A stretch of 64,000 nt of DNA from Bifidobacterium bombi DSM 19703 (GTDB lineage: Bacteria > Actinomycetota > Actinomycetes > Actinomycetales > Bifidobacteriaceae), in NCBI RefSeq assembly GCF_000737845.1, contig NZ_ATLK01000001.1, forward strand, positions 1,550,001-1,614,000, written 5' to 3'. Below, piece after piece: positions 55,379 to 64,000 of this stretch. The notes below the pieces were generated by a model. The model worked only from the letters and a program-made list of their open reading frames with translations, searched no databases and was not told where the DNA came from. Position 1 is the stretch's first letter, and the number at the start of each line of letters is the position of its first letter. The position numbers and the translations under genes were made by a program.

Positions 55379-58084
55379 ATGGCACTTGCATTGTATCGAC
55401 GGTATCGTCCGGACACGTTTGACGGCATTATCGGGCAGGATCAGGTCACCGTGCCCCTATCTCGCGCTCTGGATGCAGGCAGGCTCACTCATGCTTATCT
55501 GTTCTCCGGACCGCGGGGTTGCGGAAAAACCAGTTCTGCCCGAATTCTGGCCAGATGCATCAATTGCGAACAGGGGCCCACATCGCATCCTTGCGGTGAA
55601 TGCCCCAGCTGTAAGGATCTTGGCACAGGCGGCCCCGGTTCCATCGATGTGGTGGAAATAGACGCCGCAAGCCATAATGGCGTGGACGATGCCAGGGAAC
55701 TGCGTGAGCGAGCGGCCTTTGCGCCTGCCAGAGACAGGTATAAGATATTCATCCTCGATGAGGCGCACATGGTCACCCAGCAAGGTTTCAATGCTTTGCT
55801 CAAGATCGTCGAGGAGCCGCCTGAGCATGTCATGTTCATCTTCGCCACCACGGAACCAGATAAGGTGATCAGCACCATCCGTTCGCGGACACATCATTAT
55901 CCGTTCAGACTGGTGCCGCAGGAAGTGATGGGCCCATATCTCGAGAAGGTGTGTAAGCAGGAAAAGATAGAGCCTGAGCCAGGTGTTCTGGGCTTGGCCA
56001 TGAAAGCCGGTGGCGGTTCGGTCAGGGATACGCTTTCTGTTTTGGACCAGCTTATGGTGGGTGCCGTCGATGGCAAGATTTCATATGATTCGGCCGTCTC
56101 GTTGCTTGGATTCACTCCGGACGCCCTTATCGGTGAGGCGGTTGACGACCTGATCGAAGGTGACGGTGAAGGCCTTTATGGGGTGGTCGAAAAGGTCGTT
56201 GTCGGAGGGTTCGAACCAAGGAGATTCGTAGAGGATCTTCTAGCACGTATAAGGGATTTGCTTGTTCTTACCCTTGGAGGGGAGCGGGCGGCCGAATCGC
56301 TTGGCGAGGAAACCGCTTCGCTCGATATGTCGCAACTGCAACGTCAGGCTAAGGCTCTTGGACTTTCCGCCCTCACCATGATTGCGGAAATCATAGATTC
56401 CGTGCTTGCCGGCATGGTTGGCGCCACGTCGGCACGTATGCGTTTGGAGCTTTTGGCCGCACGTCTTTTAGCTGCACGCCGGTCGGGATTCGCACCTACG
56501 GCTGTTGCCGGTGCGGTAGGAACTGGAAGTGAGGGAATGACGCCCAGCTCAACCGGTGCCCAATCTGCTGCCAGCAAGGGCGGTTCGGTTCAGCGGGGAG
56601 GATTCATCGGGAGTCGTGGCGCACAAACCGAAAAGGACGCAGGTATGGGTCCCGCGGTCACTGGAGGTCCCGCTCAACAGGGTCATGCTGGTTCCTCCGT
56701 TTCCTCGCGTAAGGTGACTTCTCCCGATGTCGGGGGTGTCGGAACTGATGCCGGGAGTGCCGTCAATGAGCCTGAAAAATCTGTATCTTCCGGTATAACT
56801 CCGCAAAAGGAGGCGACGAGTGGCGTCGATTCGACCGCTAAGGCGGAACCCGCGCATCCCGATGCTGCCGCGACGCAAACGGCGGACACCATCAAGGTCT
56901 CGGCTGCCGAAAAGGCCGTACGTCGAACGGTGGGTGAGGTTGATCCGGCGGCGCCCGTCCAGGAAAAATGGGAAGTCGTTTTGCGGGCTTTGCCTGTTGG
57001 CGTGAGTGAATACGTCAACCAGGAAAAGGTTCCGGTCGTGTCGCTGGCCACGAATCCTGCCGGTCGTGCAAGACTCTCCATGACGTTCGACACGGCGCTC
57101 AGTCAACACGCATTCGCCCTGGCTATTGCCTCGGACCCGGAGAATGAAGGTAAAAAGGCTTCTTGGGTGGTGCTCGAGACCGTCAAGGTCGTCTTTGGCC
57201 CTTCCACAACCATCGCACCTACACCCGTCGCGGCGAATGGGGAACACGTGACTTCCACCAAGCGCATGAAACCCGAAGAACTGGCTCAGGTGAAACGCAA
57301 GATCGCCATGGCCAAGGCGGGACTTACTATGGCGTCGGATATCGTCTCCCCCAGTGGCCGCGCTTCAGAGTCCAAGGAACGGAGAAAGGTTCGTGATGAG
57401 GATGGCGGCGATTCGGATGACGCCTCTCACGCGGTTCAAGATCAGGATGTAGATCCTTGGTTCCAGACACCAGCTCAGGCGCAGCACGACGCCAAAGAGA
57501 CGGAAGTTGCTCGATTAGGAGTCGGTCAGGTTCCCGAGAGAGAGAAGGGCCCTGTCGAAGATCATGACTCGGGTATCCAAGCCTTGGAAGCGCATGGCGA
57601 CCCCGCTTCCGATGCGAACGTGCATCATAAGAAGCATGTTGCGGTTCCAGACATAAGTGATGGAGTGGATCCCTGGGCGGTCGCGGAGGATACGGATGAC
57701 CAAGTCGGCGGCATTGCCCCGACAATTGCGGCGGCTGGCAGTATTCGTACGGAGCGCTCACCGCATGTGTTTCCGCAGTCCGATGTGAATCGTCAAGCTG
57801 ATGTGCAACGGACTGATACGGATGTGCACAATTCGGATGTACATAATCTGGATGTACACGATTCGAATGTATACAATCCAGTGAAACCCGAAGTGCCGCC
57901 TGAGGACGATGTCTATTCGCTGAGCGATCGATCGGTGGGCGGTGACGATGCGGTAAGCATCGATGATCTCACTCGAATGTTCGAGGTGAAGAAAGTGGAG
58001 GAGTTCGACGCGGAGGATCCCAAAAACCCCAAAAATGCCAAGCCTGCCGCCAAATCTCAGGAGAGCCAGAAGCGTGCCTGGTGA
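55379..58084 (+). CDS. dnaX: DNA polymerase III subunit gamma/tau
   Basis: A 901-residue clamp-loader subunit. The AAA+ core begins LALYRRYRPDTFDGIIGQDQV, with GPRGCGKTSSA (Walker A), a zinc-binding Cys set in CINCEQGPTSHPCGECPSC and ILDEAHMVT (Walker B); this holds the tau/gamma head. After residue ~370 the tail is long, Ala/Gly/Ser- and Asp/Glu-rich, disordered-looking; a central 500-600 stretch (VQEKWEVVLRALP) is a small conserved domain. Near residues 815-834 (57821-57880) four DVHNx-type pentapeptides repeat in frame. The tail is longer than most and would bind the polymerase and DnaB. ATG 55379 gives a standard start, though the ribosome site is weak. Confidence 0.95.
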   Translation: MALALYRRYRPDTFDGIIGQDQVTVPLSRALDAGRLTHAYLFSGPRGCGKTSSARILARCINCEQGPTSHPCGECPSCKDLGTGGPGSIDVVEIDAASHNGVDDARELRERAAFAPARDRYKIFILDEAHMVTQQGFNALLKIVEEPPEHVMFIFATTEPDKVISTIRSRTHHYPFRLVPQEVMGPYLEKVCKQEKIEPEPGVLGLAMKAGGGSVRDTLSVLDQLMVGAVDGKISYDSAVSLLGFTPDALIGEAVDDLIEGDGEGLYGVVEKVVVGGFEPRRFVEDLLARIRDLLVLTLGGERAAESLGEETASLDMSQLQRQAKALGLSALTMIAEIIDSVLAGMVGATSARMRLELLAARLLAARRSGFAPTAVAGAVGTGSEGMTPSSTGAQSAASKGGSVQRGGFIGSRGAQTEKDAGMGPAVTGGPAQQGHAGSSVSSRKVTSPDVGGVGTDAGSAVNEPEKSVSSGITPQKEATSGVDSTAKAEPAHPDAAATQTADTIKVSAAEKAVRRTVGEVDPAAPVQEKWEVVLRALPVGVSEYVNQEKVPVVSLATNPAGRARLSMTFDTALSQHAFALAIASDPENEGKKASWVVLETVKVVFGPSTTIAPTPVAANGEHVTSTKRMKPEELAQVKRKIAMAKAGLTMASDIVSPSGRASESKERRKVRDEDGGDSDDASHAVQDQDVDPWFQTPAQAQHDAKETEVARLGVGQVPEREKGPVEDHDSGIQALEAHGDPASDANVHHKKHVAVPDISDGVDPWAVAEDTDDQVGGIAPTIAAAGSIRTERSPHVFPQSDVNRQADVQRTDTDVHNSDVHNLDVHDSNVYNPVKPEVPPEDDVYSLSDRSVGGDDAVSIDDLTRMFEVKKVEEFDAEDPKNPKNAKPAAKSQESQKRAW
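57821..57880 (+). repeat. In-frame 15-bp repeat in dnaX
   Basis: Four 15-base units at 57821, 57836, 57851 and 57866 encode DVHNS, DVHNL, DVHDS and NVYNP. They keep the frame, unlike most other repeats in the window. Confidence 0.85.
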
Positions 58085-58261
58085 TTTGGTGCAGGGTGGT
58101 CTCGTTGTCATCTTGTCTTGGAAGTCATATCGGACCTTGTGGCGTTTTGGCGAGTCAGTGGCTGATGTTCTGGTGAGGATGTGTCGATGGTGTGTTGGTG
58201 AGATTGTCACTAACGTGTTGTCCATGGTCGCTCTCACTCAGATGGAGAAGGGAATGAGAAT

Positions 58262-58864
58262 ATGGCATTAGCTTATGACGGCGCCATACAGCGTCTCATC
58301 AATGCTTTCGCGCAATTGCCGGGTATCGGTCCCAAAGGTGCGCAACGCATTGCTTTCTATATTCTTTCGGCTAGTGATGAGGAAGCTGACGCTTTGGCTG
58401 AAGCCATCCATGAAGTGAAAGAGAAAGTGCGGTTCTGCGAGGTTTGCGGCAATGTGTGCGAAACAAGTCCATGTCCGGTTTGCGCCGACCCGCGGCGTGA
58501 CCGCTCCATGATCTGCGTGGTGGAGGAGCCCAAGGATGTGATGAGCATCGAGCGCACTCGTGAATACCATGGTCTCTACCATGTGCTTGGTGGAGCCATA
58601 AACCCGATGGCCGGAATCGGGCCTTCCGACCTGTCTATTCCCAAGTTGCTTGACCGGCTCAAGACAGATGAGGTCAAGGAGATCATTCTGGCGCTCGATC
58701 CGAACATCGAAGGTGAAGCCACAGTGACTTACTTGAGCCGTCTTCTTTCGCCGTTGGGCATTAAGGTCACCCGTCTGGCCAGTGGCCTACCGGTCGGTGG
58801 AGATTTGGAATATGCCGATGAGATAACGTTGGGCCGCGCGCTGTCCGGCAGACAGGAGATTTGA
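58262..58864 (+). CDS. recR: Recombination protein RecR
   Basis: A 200-residue DNA-repair protein acting with RecF/RecO in RecA loading at gaps. It has the helix-hairpin-helix [17 protein letters not shown], a zinc finger with CEVCGNVC...CPVC, the Toprim MICVVEEP and EALALDPN-type end ([15 protein letters not shown]). Length is standard. AAGGGAATGA precedes the ATG, and dnaX lies 177 bases upstream, the widespread dnaX-recR pairing. Confidence 0.96.
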   Translation: MALAYDGAIQRLINAFAQLPGIGPKGAQRIAFYILSASDEEADALAEAIHEVKEKVRFCEVCGNVCETSPCPVCADPRRDRSMICVVEEPKDVMSIERTREYHGLYHVLGGAINPMAGIGPSDLSIPKLLDRLKTDEVKEIILALDPNIEGEATVTYLSRLLSPLGIKVTRLASGLPVGGDLEYADEITLGRALSGRQEI

Positions 58865-59242
58865 TGGTTTGGGATGCCTGGGATTAGGTCAATTTGGCCA
58901 GTAGGCCTGACTTTGTGGTCGGCTTGGATCTAGGTCCAAACATTTGAGCATTGGTGTGAATCCGGTTTTGGTTGGCCTAGGTCTGGTCTTGGACTTTGGG
59001 CTTGGGTACGGCCGTGGGTGCTGGCGTTTTCCTTGCTATGCCGCCAAGAGGCTGATCGGCTTTCTTCCAGTGCCCATGGTGATGTACGGCGCATGATTCA
59101 GGCGTGATGTCCGATGTCCGATGTCCCACATTATGACGGCCGAGTTCGTTCTTCCATACCGCATTCCTATAATGGCTGTATTCGGTCAGTGTGAGGATTC
59201 GTAGGGAATGCAAGGCTGACTTACGGGAAGACAGAGGGACTT
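58865..59242. other. Intergenic region between recR and lysC
   Basis: About 380 bases. Direct copies of GATGTCCG occur at 59104-59125. The segment 58900-59000 is G/T-rich with repeated TTGG/GGTC words, similar in kind to the 49.4-kb repeat. No gene seen. The GTG start of lysC is preceded by GAGGGAC. Confidence 0.5.
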
Positions 59243-60003
59243 GTGGCTCTGATTGTGCAAAAATTCGGCGGTTCGTCCGTGGCGGACGCGGCGTCGATCG
59301 AGCGCGTCGCCAAACGCATCGTACAGACCAAACGTAAAGGGAACGATGTGGCGGTGGTGGTCTCGGCGATGGGCGACACCACTGACGACCTTATTGACCA
59401 GGCTTATAGCATCGATTCGAACCCGCCGGCGCGTGAGATGGACATGCTGATGACGGCAGGTGAACGCATCTCCATGAGTTTGCTCGCTATGGCGATTCAT
59501 GCAGCCGGTGAGCATGCCCACTCCTTCACTGGTTCCCAGGCGGGTTTCATGACGGATGCGCGTTTTGGTGCGGCTCATATCAAATCGGTCAAGCCGCGGC
59601 GTGTGCGTAAAGTGCTCGATGAAGCTGCATTGCCATCGTTGCTGGTTTTCAAGGGGTTAACGCCGACGGTGATTACACCACGCTCGGCCGTGGTGGTTCG
59701 GATACTTCGGCCGTGGCGCTTGCCGTGGCGCTCGGAGCCGACGTATGTGAGATCTACACTGATGTTGACGGCATATTTACCGCCGATCCTCGCATTGTCC
59801 CTACGGCCAGGCGGATTCCTGTCATACCGTATGAGGCGATTTTGGAGATGGCCTCCTGTGGTTCAAAGGTGCTGGCTCTGCGATGTGTGGAATATGCTCA
59901 GCGTTTCAATATGCCATTGCACGTGCGCAGTTCGTTTTCGAGTCGTATGGGAACTCTAGTTCTACCTGAAGGCGTGGCTCCTGGCTCGTTGCCCAATTTA
60001 TAG
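59243..60003 (+). pseudogene. lysC: Aspartokinase catalytic subunit, frameshifted
   Basis: The first enzyme of lysine, threonine and methionine synthesis. Frame one (GTG 59243, GAGGGAC upstream) encodes VQKFGGSSVADAAS, the ATP/aspartate site, up to residue ~130. The next frame then encodes [23 protein letters not shown], the typical continuation, through YTDVDG and TADPR to the stop at 60003. A single missing base near 59633 (CCC to CC, expected to read LP-I) explains this. Restored, the product has ~253 residues, the size I recall for bifidobacterial aspartokinase catalytic subunits; the regulatory ACT part is a separate gene 340 bases on. As read, the first frame runs on to 59959 with a nonsense C-terminus. 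Either a real inactivating mutation or a sequence error. Confidence 0.88.
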
Positions 60004-60343
60004 GATCTGCTCATGAAAATCCCTGTTGAAGACATTTGTACATGCGGAGGTGATGACGTGTTGCCCTTGAGTGCGATGGAATCAGTTGTATCGCATGTTG
60101 CCGATCGGCATGATCTGACATCTGGTTTCAGGCGATGAACGCTGTCGGTGCCGATTCACAGGATCCGGTGAAATCGGATGGAAACAAGTGGACCTTGACT
60201 GGATGTGAGATAACTGAGGGCTGGTCAAGTCTCACTACCTAATTGATGAGCAAGCGCGTACGGCAGCAATCAGTACAGTAACCATCAATACAGTTACGAA
60301 TCAGGAGTCCCACACTCCATAACTATGATCGAGGAGAACAAGA
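60004..60343. other. Gap between the two aspartokinase genes
   Basis: 340 bases without a convincing coding frame, about 15 codons of which follow the lysC stop. GAGGAG at 60332-60337 serves the next gene. No attenuator or riboswitch fold was recognised. Confidence 0.5.
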
Positions 60344-61114
60344 ATGGCAAGTAACGTCAACAATGCCGATGCCAGGGGTATTGGTCGAACTACGCCGAAT
60401 GTCGGCGACGGTTCACATGATTGTCAATCGCTGCATCGAGCCGACATGCCCGACCATGAGAACGGTGCCGATGGTCCGTCAGGGGCGAACGATGCTTTGA
60501 ACCTTGCGAGCCTTCCCCGTACGCCTGGCTCGGATGAAGCTCGCAAAGCCGATGGTTCGGCGAACGAATCCATGGGTGAACTATTTCCCGACCTTGGTCC
60601 GGAGACACCGGTCATTTCAGGAGTTGCACATGACCGGACGGAGTCACTTGTCACCATTTGCGGTGTGCGCAATGAGCCGGGCATGGCCGCCCGTGTGTTC
60701 GAGCGGTTCGCTAAAGCCGGGGTGAACGTGGACATGATAGTGCAGGCCGGGGCTTCCACCGGTACAGCCGACATCTCTTTCACGGTTCCTTCAACCTCCA
60801 TCGACGCCGTTCGTTCTGTGCTTGAGGGGTCACGGAACGACCTTGGCTACCGAGAGTATGATATCGATACCGAAGTCGGTAAGGTGGCCGTCGTTGGTGT
60901 GGGCATGAAGACGCATTCGGGGCTCGCCGCGAAGTTCTTTGCGGCACTCAGTGACAAGAAAATAAACGTGCTTATGATTTCCACATCCGAGATTCGGATT
61001 GCGGCGCTTGTTCCCATTGCCCAACTTGATGATGCCGTCCGTGCCCTGCACACTGCCTATGGGATTGACGCCACTCAGGTCGAAGCCGTTGTTTACGGTG
61101 GAACCGGTCGGTGA
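60344..61114 (+). CDS. Aspartokinase regulatory (ACT-domain) subunit
   Basis: A 256-residue protein without a kinase domain. After ~90 polar residues come two ACT domains: ESLVTICGVRNEPGMAARVFERFAKAGVNVDMI and, from residue ~175, VAVVGVGMKTHSGLAAKFFAALSDKKINVLMI STS. These match the C-terminal half of usual aspartokinases (or the beta subunit of corynebacteria), which bind the feedback inhibitors lysine and threonine. GAGGAG lies before ATG 60344. It must work with the catalytic gene just upstream; if that gene is broken this subunit has nothing to regulate. Confidence 0.9.
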   Translation: MASNVNNADARGIGRTTPNVGDGSHDCQSLHRADMPDHENGADGPSGANDALNLASLPRTPGSDEARKADGSANESMGELFPDLGPETPVISGVAHDRTESLVTICGVRNEPGMAARVFERFAKAGVNVDMIVQAGASTGTADISFTVPSTSIDAVRSVLEGSRNDLGYREYDIDTEVGKVAVVGVGMKTHSGLAAKFFAALSDKKINVLMISTSEIRIAALVPIAQLDDAVRALHTAYGIDATQVEAVVYGGTGR

Positions 61115-61528
61115 CGCCGTCGCTGGTAAGGCGGTGATACCTGGCTAGGCTTGTGATGTGGGTGGGTCTATATTGAGCCGGAATCGTGTGTATGCAGCTG
61201 CAGAGTGGGGCTCGGTGGATTCCAACAGCTTGACCGTGAGACGACTTGTCTGCCAAGCTGATCCGTCGTAGGGGAGTCGTCGCTAAGAGATCGTTGGGAT
61301 AGGTTTGAATCTTTTCGCCTTTCCGGTGTTCATTCTTGGCGGTGAGGTTTCCGGTGTTCAAGTAATAGTAATCATTCGGACGGTCGCGGTCGGTTGCGGT
61401 ACTCTAGAAGAGCGATGCGGCGGGCACTGCGGTGTTGGCTCCTGGTTGCACTTACCCGGTGAGCTGTGGGCGGAGCGCTGTGCGCTGTCCGCTTTCGCGG
61501 TTCACGATGGTATGAAGTGGAGGTTGGT
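61115..61528. other. Gap upstream of asd
   Basis: About 410 bases with no recognised gene. A promoter for asd may lie near 61380-61410 (TACTCT/TAGAAG-like boxes), but the spacing to a -35 element is poor, so I do not call one. Confidence 0.45.
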
Positions 61529-62599
61529 ATGGTCCAGATCAATGAGAATGGTGTGGATGTCGCGGTTCTTGGTGCCACCGGCCAGGTCGGCATGGTGATG
61601 AGGCGTGTCTTGGATGAGCGCGATTTCCCGGTGCGCAATCTGAGGTTCCTCGCTTCTGCACATTCGGCGGGCAAGATGCTGCAATGGCGGGGACGCAATA
61701 TCGAAGTCGAGGATGTAGCCGTAGCCGACCTTTCAGGCATCGATATCGCCATTTTCTCCGCAGGGGGTGACGCGTCCAAAGTGTGGGCGCCTCGTTTTGC
61801 ACAGGCCGGTGCTTATGTGGTCGATAACTCTTCGCAGTGGCGTATGTGCGATGACGTGCCGCTTGTGGTGGCCGAAGCGAATCCACAGGATCTCGACGAC
61901 ATTCCCAAACGCATCGTGGCCAATCCTAATTGCACCACGATGGCGTGTATTCCTCCTCTTAAAGCGCTTTCCGATGTTTTTGGACTCAAAAGGCTTATTG
62001 TGAGCTCATATCAAGCGGTTTCCGGAGCCGGCAGGGCGGGAGTGGAGCAGCTGATGACCGAGGCGAAGGCCGCACTCAATCAGGGTGCCGACAAACTCGT
62101 CTTCGATGGCTCCGCGATTGATTTCCCGAAGCCCACCAAAGTGGCGAGAACCATCGCCTTCAACGTCGTCCCTTTCATCGGTTCCATTGCGGATGACGGT
62201 TCGCAGGAGACTGACGAAGAGCAGAAGCTGCGCAATGAGAGCCGCAAAATCCTGCATCTGCCTAATCTCAAGGCCTCATGCACCTGCGTGCGCGTCGGCG
62301 TTTTCACCGCCCACGGGATGAGCGTCAACGCGGAGTTCGAGCGTAGCGTCACTCCCGATCAGGCCCGTGAGATTCTCTCCGCCGCCCCGGGCGTGGAACT
62401 TGACGACATTCCCACACCTCAGCTGGCCGCCGGTCGTGATCCGAGCTTTGTGGGGCGCATCCGCCAAGACCAGGCGGTGGATGGCGAGCATGGCCTGTCC
62501 TTCTTCGTGGCGAACGACAACCTGCGCAAGGGTGCGGCGTTGAATGCCGTAGAGCTCGCGGAGATCATAGCGCGTAAGCATTTCACCGATCGTCTTTGA
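61529..62599 (+). CDS. asd: Aspartate-semialdehyde dehydrogenase
   Basis: Reduces aspartyl phosphate to aspartate semialdehyde for lysine/diaminopimelate, threonine and methionine. The 356-residue protein has NADP-binding GATGQVG at residues ~14-20, the catalytic Cys135 in NPNCTTMACIP, SSYQAVSGAGRAG and the acid/base region FTAHGMSVNAEFER. ATG 61529 is chosen because GGAGG lies six bases before it and it starts five residues before the Rossmann fold. It follows the aspartokinase genes in one direction. Confidence 0.95.
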   Translation: MVQINENGVDVAVLGATGQVGMVMRRVLDERDFPVRNLRFLASAHSAGKMLQWRGRNIEVEDVAVADLSGIDIAIFSAGGDASKVWAPRFAQAGAYVVDNSSQWRMCDDVPLVVAEANPQDLDDIPKRIVANPNCTTMACIPPLKALSDVFGLKRLIVSSYQAVSGAGRAGVEQLMTEAKAALNQGADKLVFDGSAIDFPKPTKVARTIAFNVVPFIGSIADDGSQETDEEQKLRNESRKILHLPNLKASCTCVRVGVFTAHGMSVNAEFERSVTPDQAREILSAAPGVELDDIPTPQLAAGRDPSFVGRIRQDQAVDGEHGLSFFVANDNLRKGAALNAVELAEIIARKHFTDRL

Positions 62600-62655
62600 T
62601 ATGCTGATGTGCTTGCGCCGATATTTCGGTTGGCCGGTTGTGGGATACTGAAGCC

Positions 62656-63429
62656 ATGTCGAAGGCATCCGTAGAAGTACAAAGGCAACTGGACCGTATC
62701 GTCGCTTTGGGCTACCCCGATGTGGCCGATATGAGTGCGGAGGCGTTCAGAGCGTTGGCGCGCCCGTTGATCCATGCGCTCGAAGGTTGCAGTGACGAGG
62801 AGATTGCGGGTTGGAGCGGTGCGGACGTCAATGGAGCGGGTTCACGCGCCACCAGCTTGGATATTCTTGAGGAATCCGGTGAGTTGGCGGTCCGTAGGGC
62901 CACCGATGATCAGCGGGCTCCCGTCATCTCGCCCGATCACCGCGATCCTTCGGTGGATATTCTTCTGGTGCCGACTCGTGAGCTCGTCGCTCCGGATTCG
63001 TTGATTGCCCGTACCAGCATCAACAGGATGGCAGGTTTCACTACGATGCCGCCGCGTGATGTGGCCAGCTTTCTGCAACAGCCGGGTTTCAATCCCCCGG
63101 AAGGCCCCTTCTACCTGGTCATTGCACCCCACACCGGCACCTGCTACGTGAACCGTGAGCCGGATGTAGCCCGAAAGCTCATTGAATCGGATGAGCGTTC
63201 CCCCCTCACCTTGGAGGAGGGGCTTGCGATAGCGACCCAGCATCCGGACTGGCTGGTGTGCAAAAACGGTTTCAATCTGTTGGGGTCCCGCAGTTCGGAT
63301 GGGCGTTATCCAAGCATTTGGATGAGTCAGAATTCTCCCCGTCTTGGGTCGGTCTGGCCTACATCCCGCCATACCTGGCTCGGCAACGCGTATTGTCTGG
63401 CGCGCCGTGGGGTGTCTCTTTTCCGGTGA
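62656..63429 (+). CDS. DUF5701 family protein
   Basis: About 257 residues of unknown function. The start SKASVEVQRQLDRIVALGYPD and the C-terminal SIWMSQNSPRLGSVWPTSRHTWLGNAYC (here in two parts) are what I recall of the actinobacterial DUF5701 family. No catalytic motif was found. The ATG at 62656 has no clear ribosome site; a longer TTG start at 62638 is possible. It lies 56 bases after asd and may share its transcript, though a metabolic link is unproven. Confidence 0.75.
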   Translation: MSKASVEVQRQLDRIVALGYPDVADMSAEAFRALARPLIHALEGCSDEEIAGWSGADVNGAGSRATSLDILEESGELAVRRATDDQRAPVISPDHRDPSVDILLVPTRELVAPDSLIARTSINRMAGFTTMPPRDVASFLQQPGFNPPEGPFYLVIAPHTGTCYVNREPDVARKLIESDERSPLTLEEGLAIATQHPDWLVCKNGFNLLGSRSSDGRYPSIWMSQNSPRLGSVWPTSRHTWLGNAYCLARRGVSLFR

Positions 63430-64000
63430 AGCCGTTGACGGAGGGTAGGCCGGTTATGCCGGCTTTGTGACCGTGCTCTCCGGCTGGACTGTCTGGCGTG
63501 GTGTCGACTTGGGGTGACGAGTCCGCATCGTCTCGTCATTCATGTAGTCAAAACCAAGCGGCTCAGACTCTTACTGCTATATGAGCGTCATGACCGGATA
63601 TTCGGCCTGCTTCGTATTCCGGTTTTTATCGCAAAACCGTAACGTTCGGATTTCGCATGAACTCACGGTGAATGTTTGATTGGTCCGATGATGCGGCTGG
63701 TTTCTGTGGTGTGAAGATTTGTCGGTTCATGATCAGGTCGCTGCTACTTCGACTGCATGCCTCCAGGCGCTGGGTCGCCCGTCCGTGGCAAGTGGGTGGG
63801 ATCGGGCCGGGTCGGCTGAAAACAGTGGGATAAACGTCTGGCTGCACAACGAAAGCATATGAGGAGGTCGGCTGCCCTGGAACCTTGGGAGCGTCCGCTG
63901 TTCGTTGTCGTATGCGTTGTGCATGGTGGTGTATATCCGGTGGTTTGAATTCGTTGGGAGTATACCCTGATGCTATTGAGTGCATGACGCGGTTATGCAT
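63430..64000. other. Gene-free right end of the window
   Basis: About 570 bases. GCCGG-TTATG-CCGGC-TTTG (63449-63463) and a 7-bp hairpin TGACGAG/CTCGTCA (63515-63538) are weak terminator candidates after the DUF5701 gene. A minus-strand frame running off the end has no recognisable features. Confidence 0.5.

Noticed and set aside
63626-64000. Minus-strand frame at the right end
   Set aside because: Pro/Gln/Ser-rich sequence without motifs; cannot be judged beyond the window edge.

Overview
The window comes from a high-GC Gram-positive bacterium, almost certainly a Bifidobacterium or close relative in the Bifidobacteriaceae. This rests on an actinobacterial gene set: a fused RmlC-RmlD protein, MurJ carrying a C-terminal kinase-like domain next to DUF6049 and a Nudix gene, Rv3654c- and DUF4244-type Tad pilus genes, DUF3073, DUF5701, and an aspartokinase split into catalytic and ACT genes. 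No database search was run; family names come from motifs and recalled family knowledge.

Bases 1-13,500 are a cell-surface polysaccharide region. It has a polytopic membrane protein cut by the window edge, the dTDP-L-rhamnose genes (rmlB, rmlC-rmlD fusion, rmlA), three family-2 glycosyltransferases, a rhamnan-synthesis F (RgpF) protein and a Wzm/Wzt-type ABC exporter. Roughly 6.0-11.4 kb is visibly AT-richer than its surroundings (hand-counted 60-base blocks near 37-38% GC against 60-68% in rmlB/rmlC), so this part looks imported or mosaic.

Bases 13.9-18.2 kb hold an ABC ATPase with a giant FtsX-type permease that carries a long coiled coil. After tRNA-Gly(CCC) come a sterol-carrier-like gene, a 74-residue membrane protein, a rhomboid protease, a D-Ala-D-Ala-ligase homologue paired with an aminotransferase, then a tightly coupled Nudix-DUF6049-MurJ operon divergent from the CCA-adding enzyme gene. 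A LytR_C protein, KsgA, a G5/Rpf-like cell-wall protein and tRNA-Thr(TGT) follow. Next are two convergent DsbA-like membrane thioredoxins, a serine/threonine kinase, a P-type metal ATPase, trpS and DUF3073. The right end holds a compact Tad pilus operon, dnaX-recR, and the aspartate pathway genes (aspartokinase catalytic and regulatory parts, asd).

The most notable observations are reading-frame anomalies. The RmlC half of the fusion contains two compensating one-base indels that replace about 27 conserved residues. The catalytic aspartokinase gene has an uncompensated one-base loss. A GT2 gene and rgpF overlap across A7 and G7 tracts whose length decides whether they form one protein. All involve short homopolymers, so sequencing error must be excluded first. 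A second theme is a set of unrelated short tandem repeats, mostly between genes (9, 15, 17 and 22 bp units plus degenerate arrays). No transposase, phage gene or CRISPR array was found, and no clearly new multi-gene system is evident.
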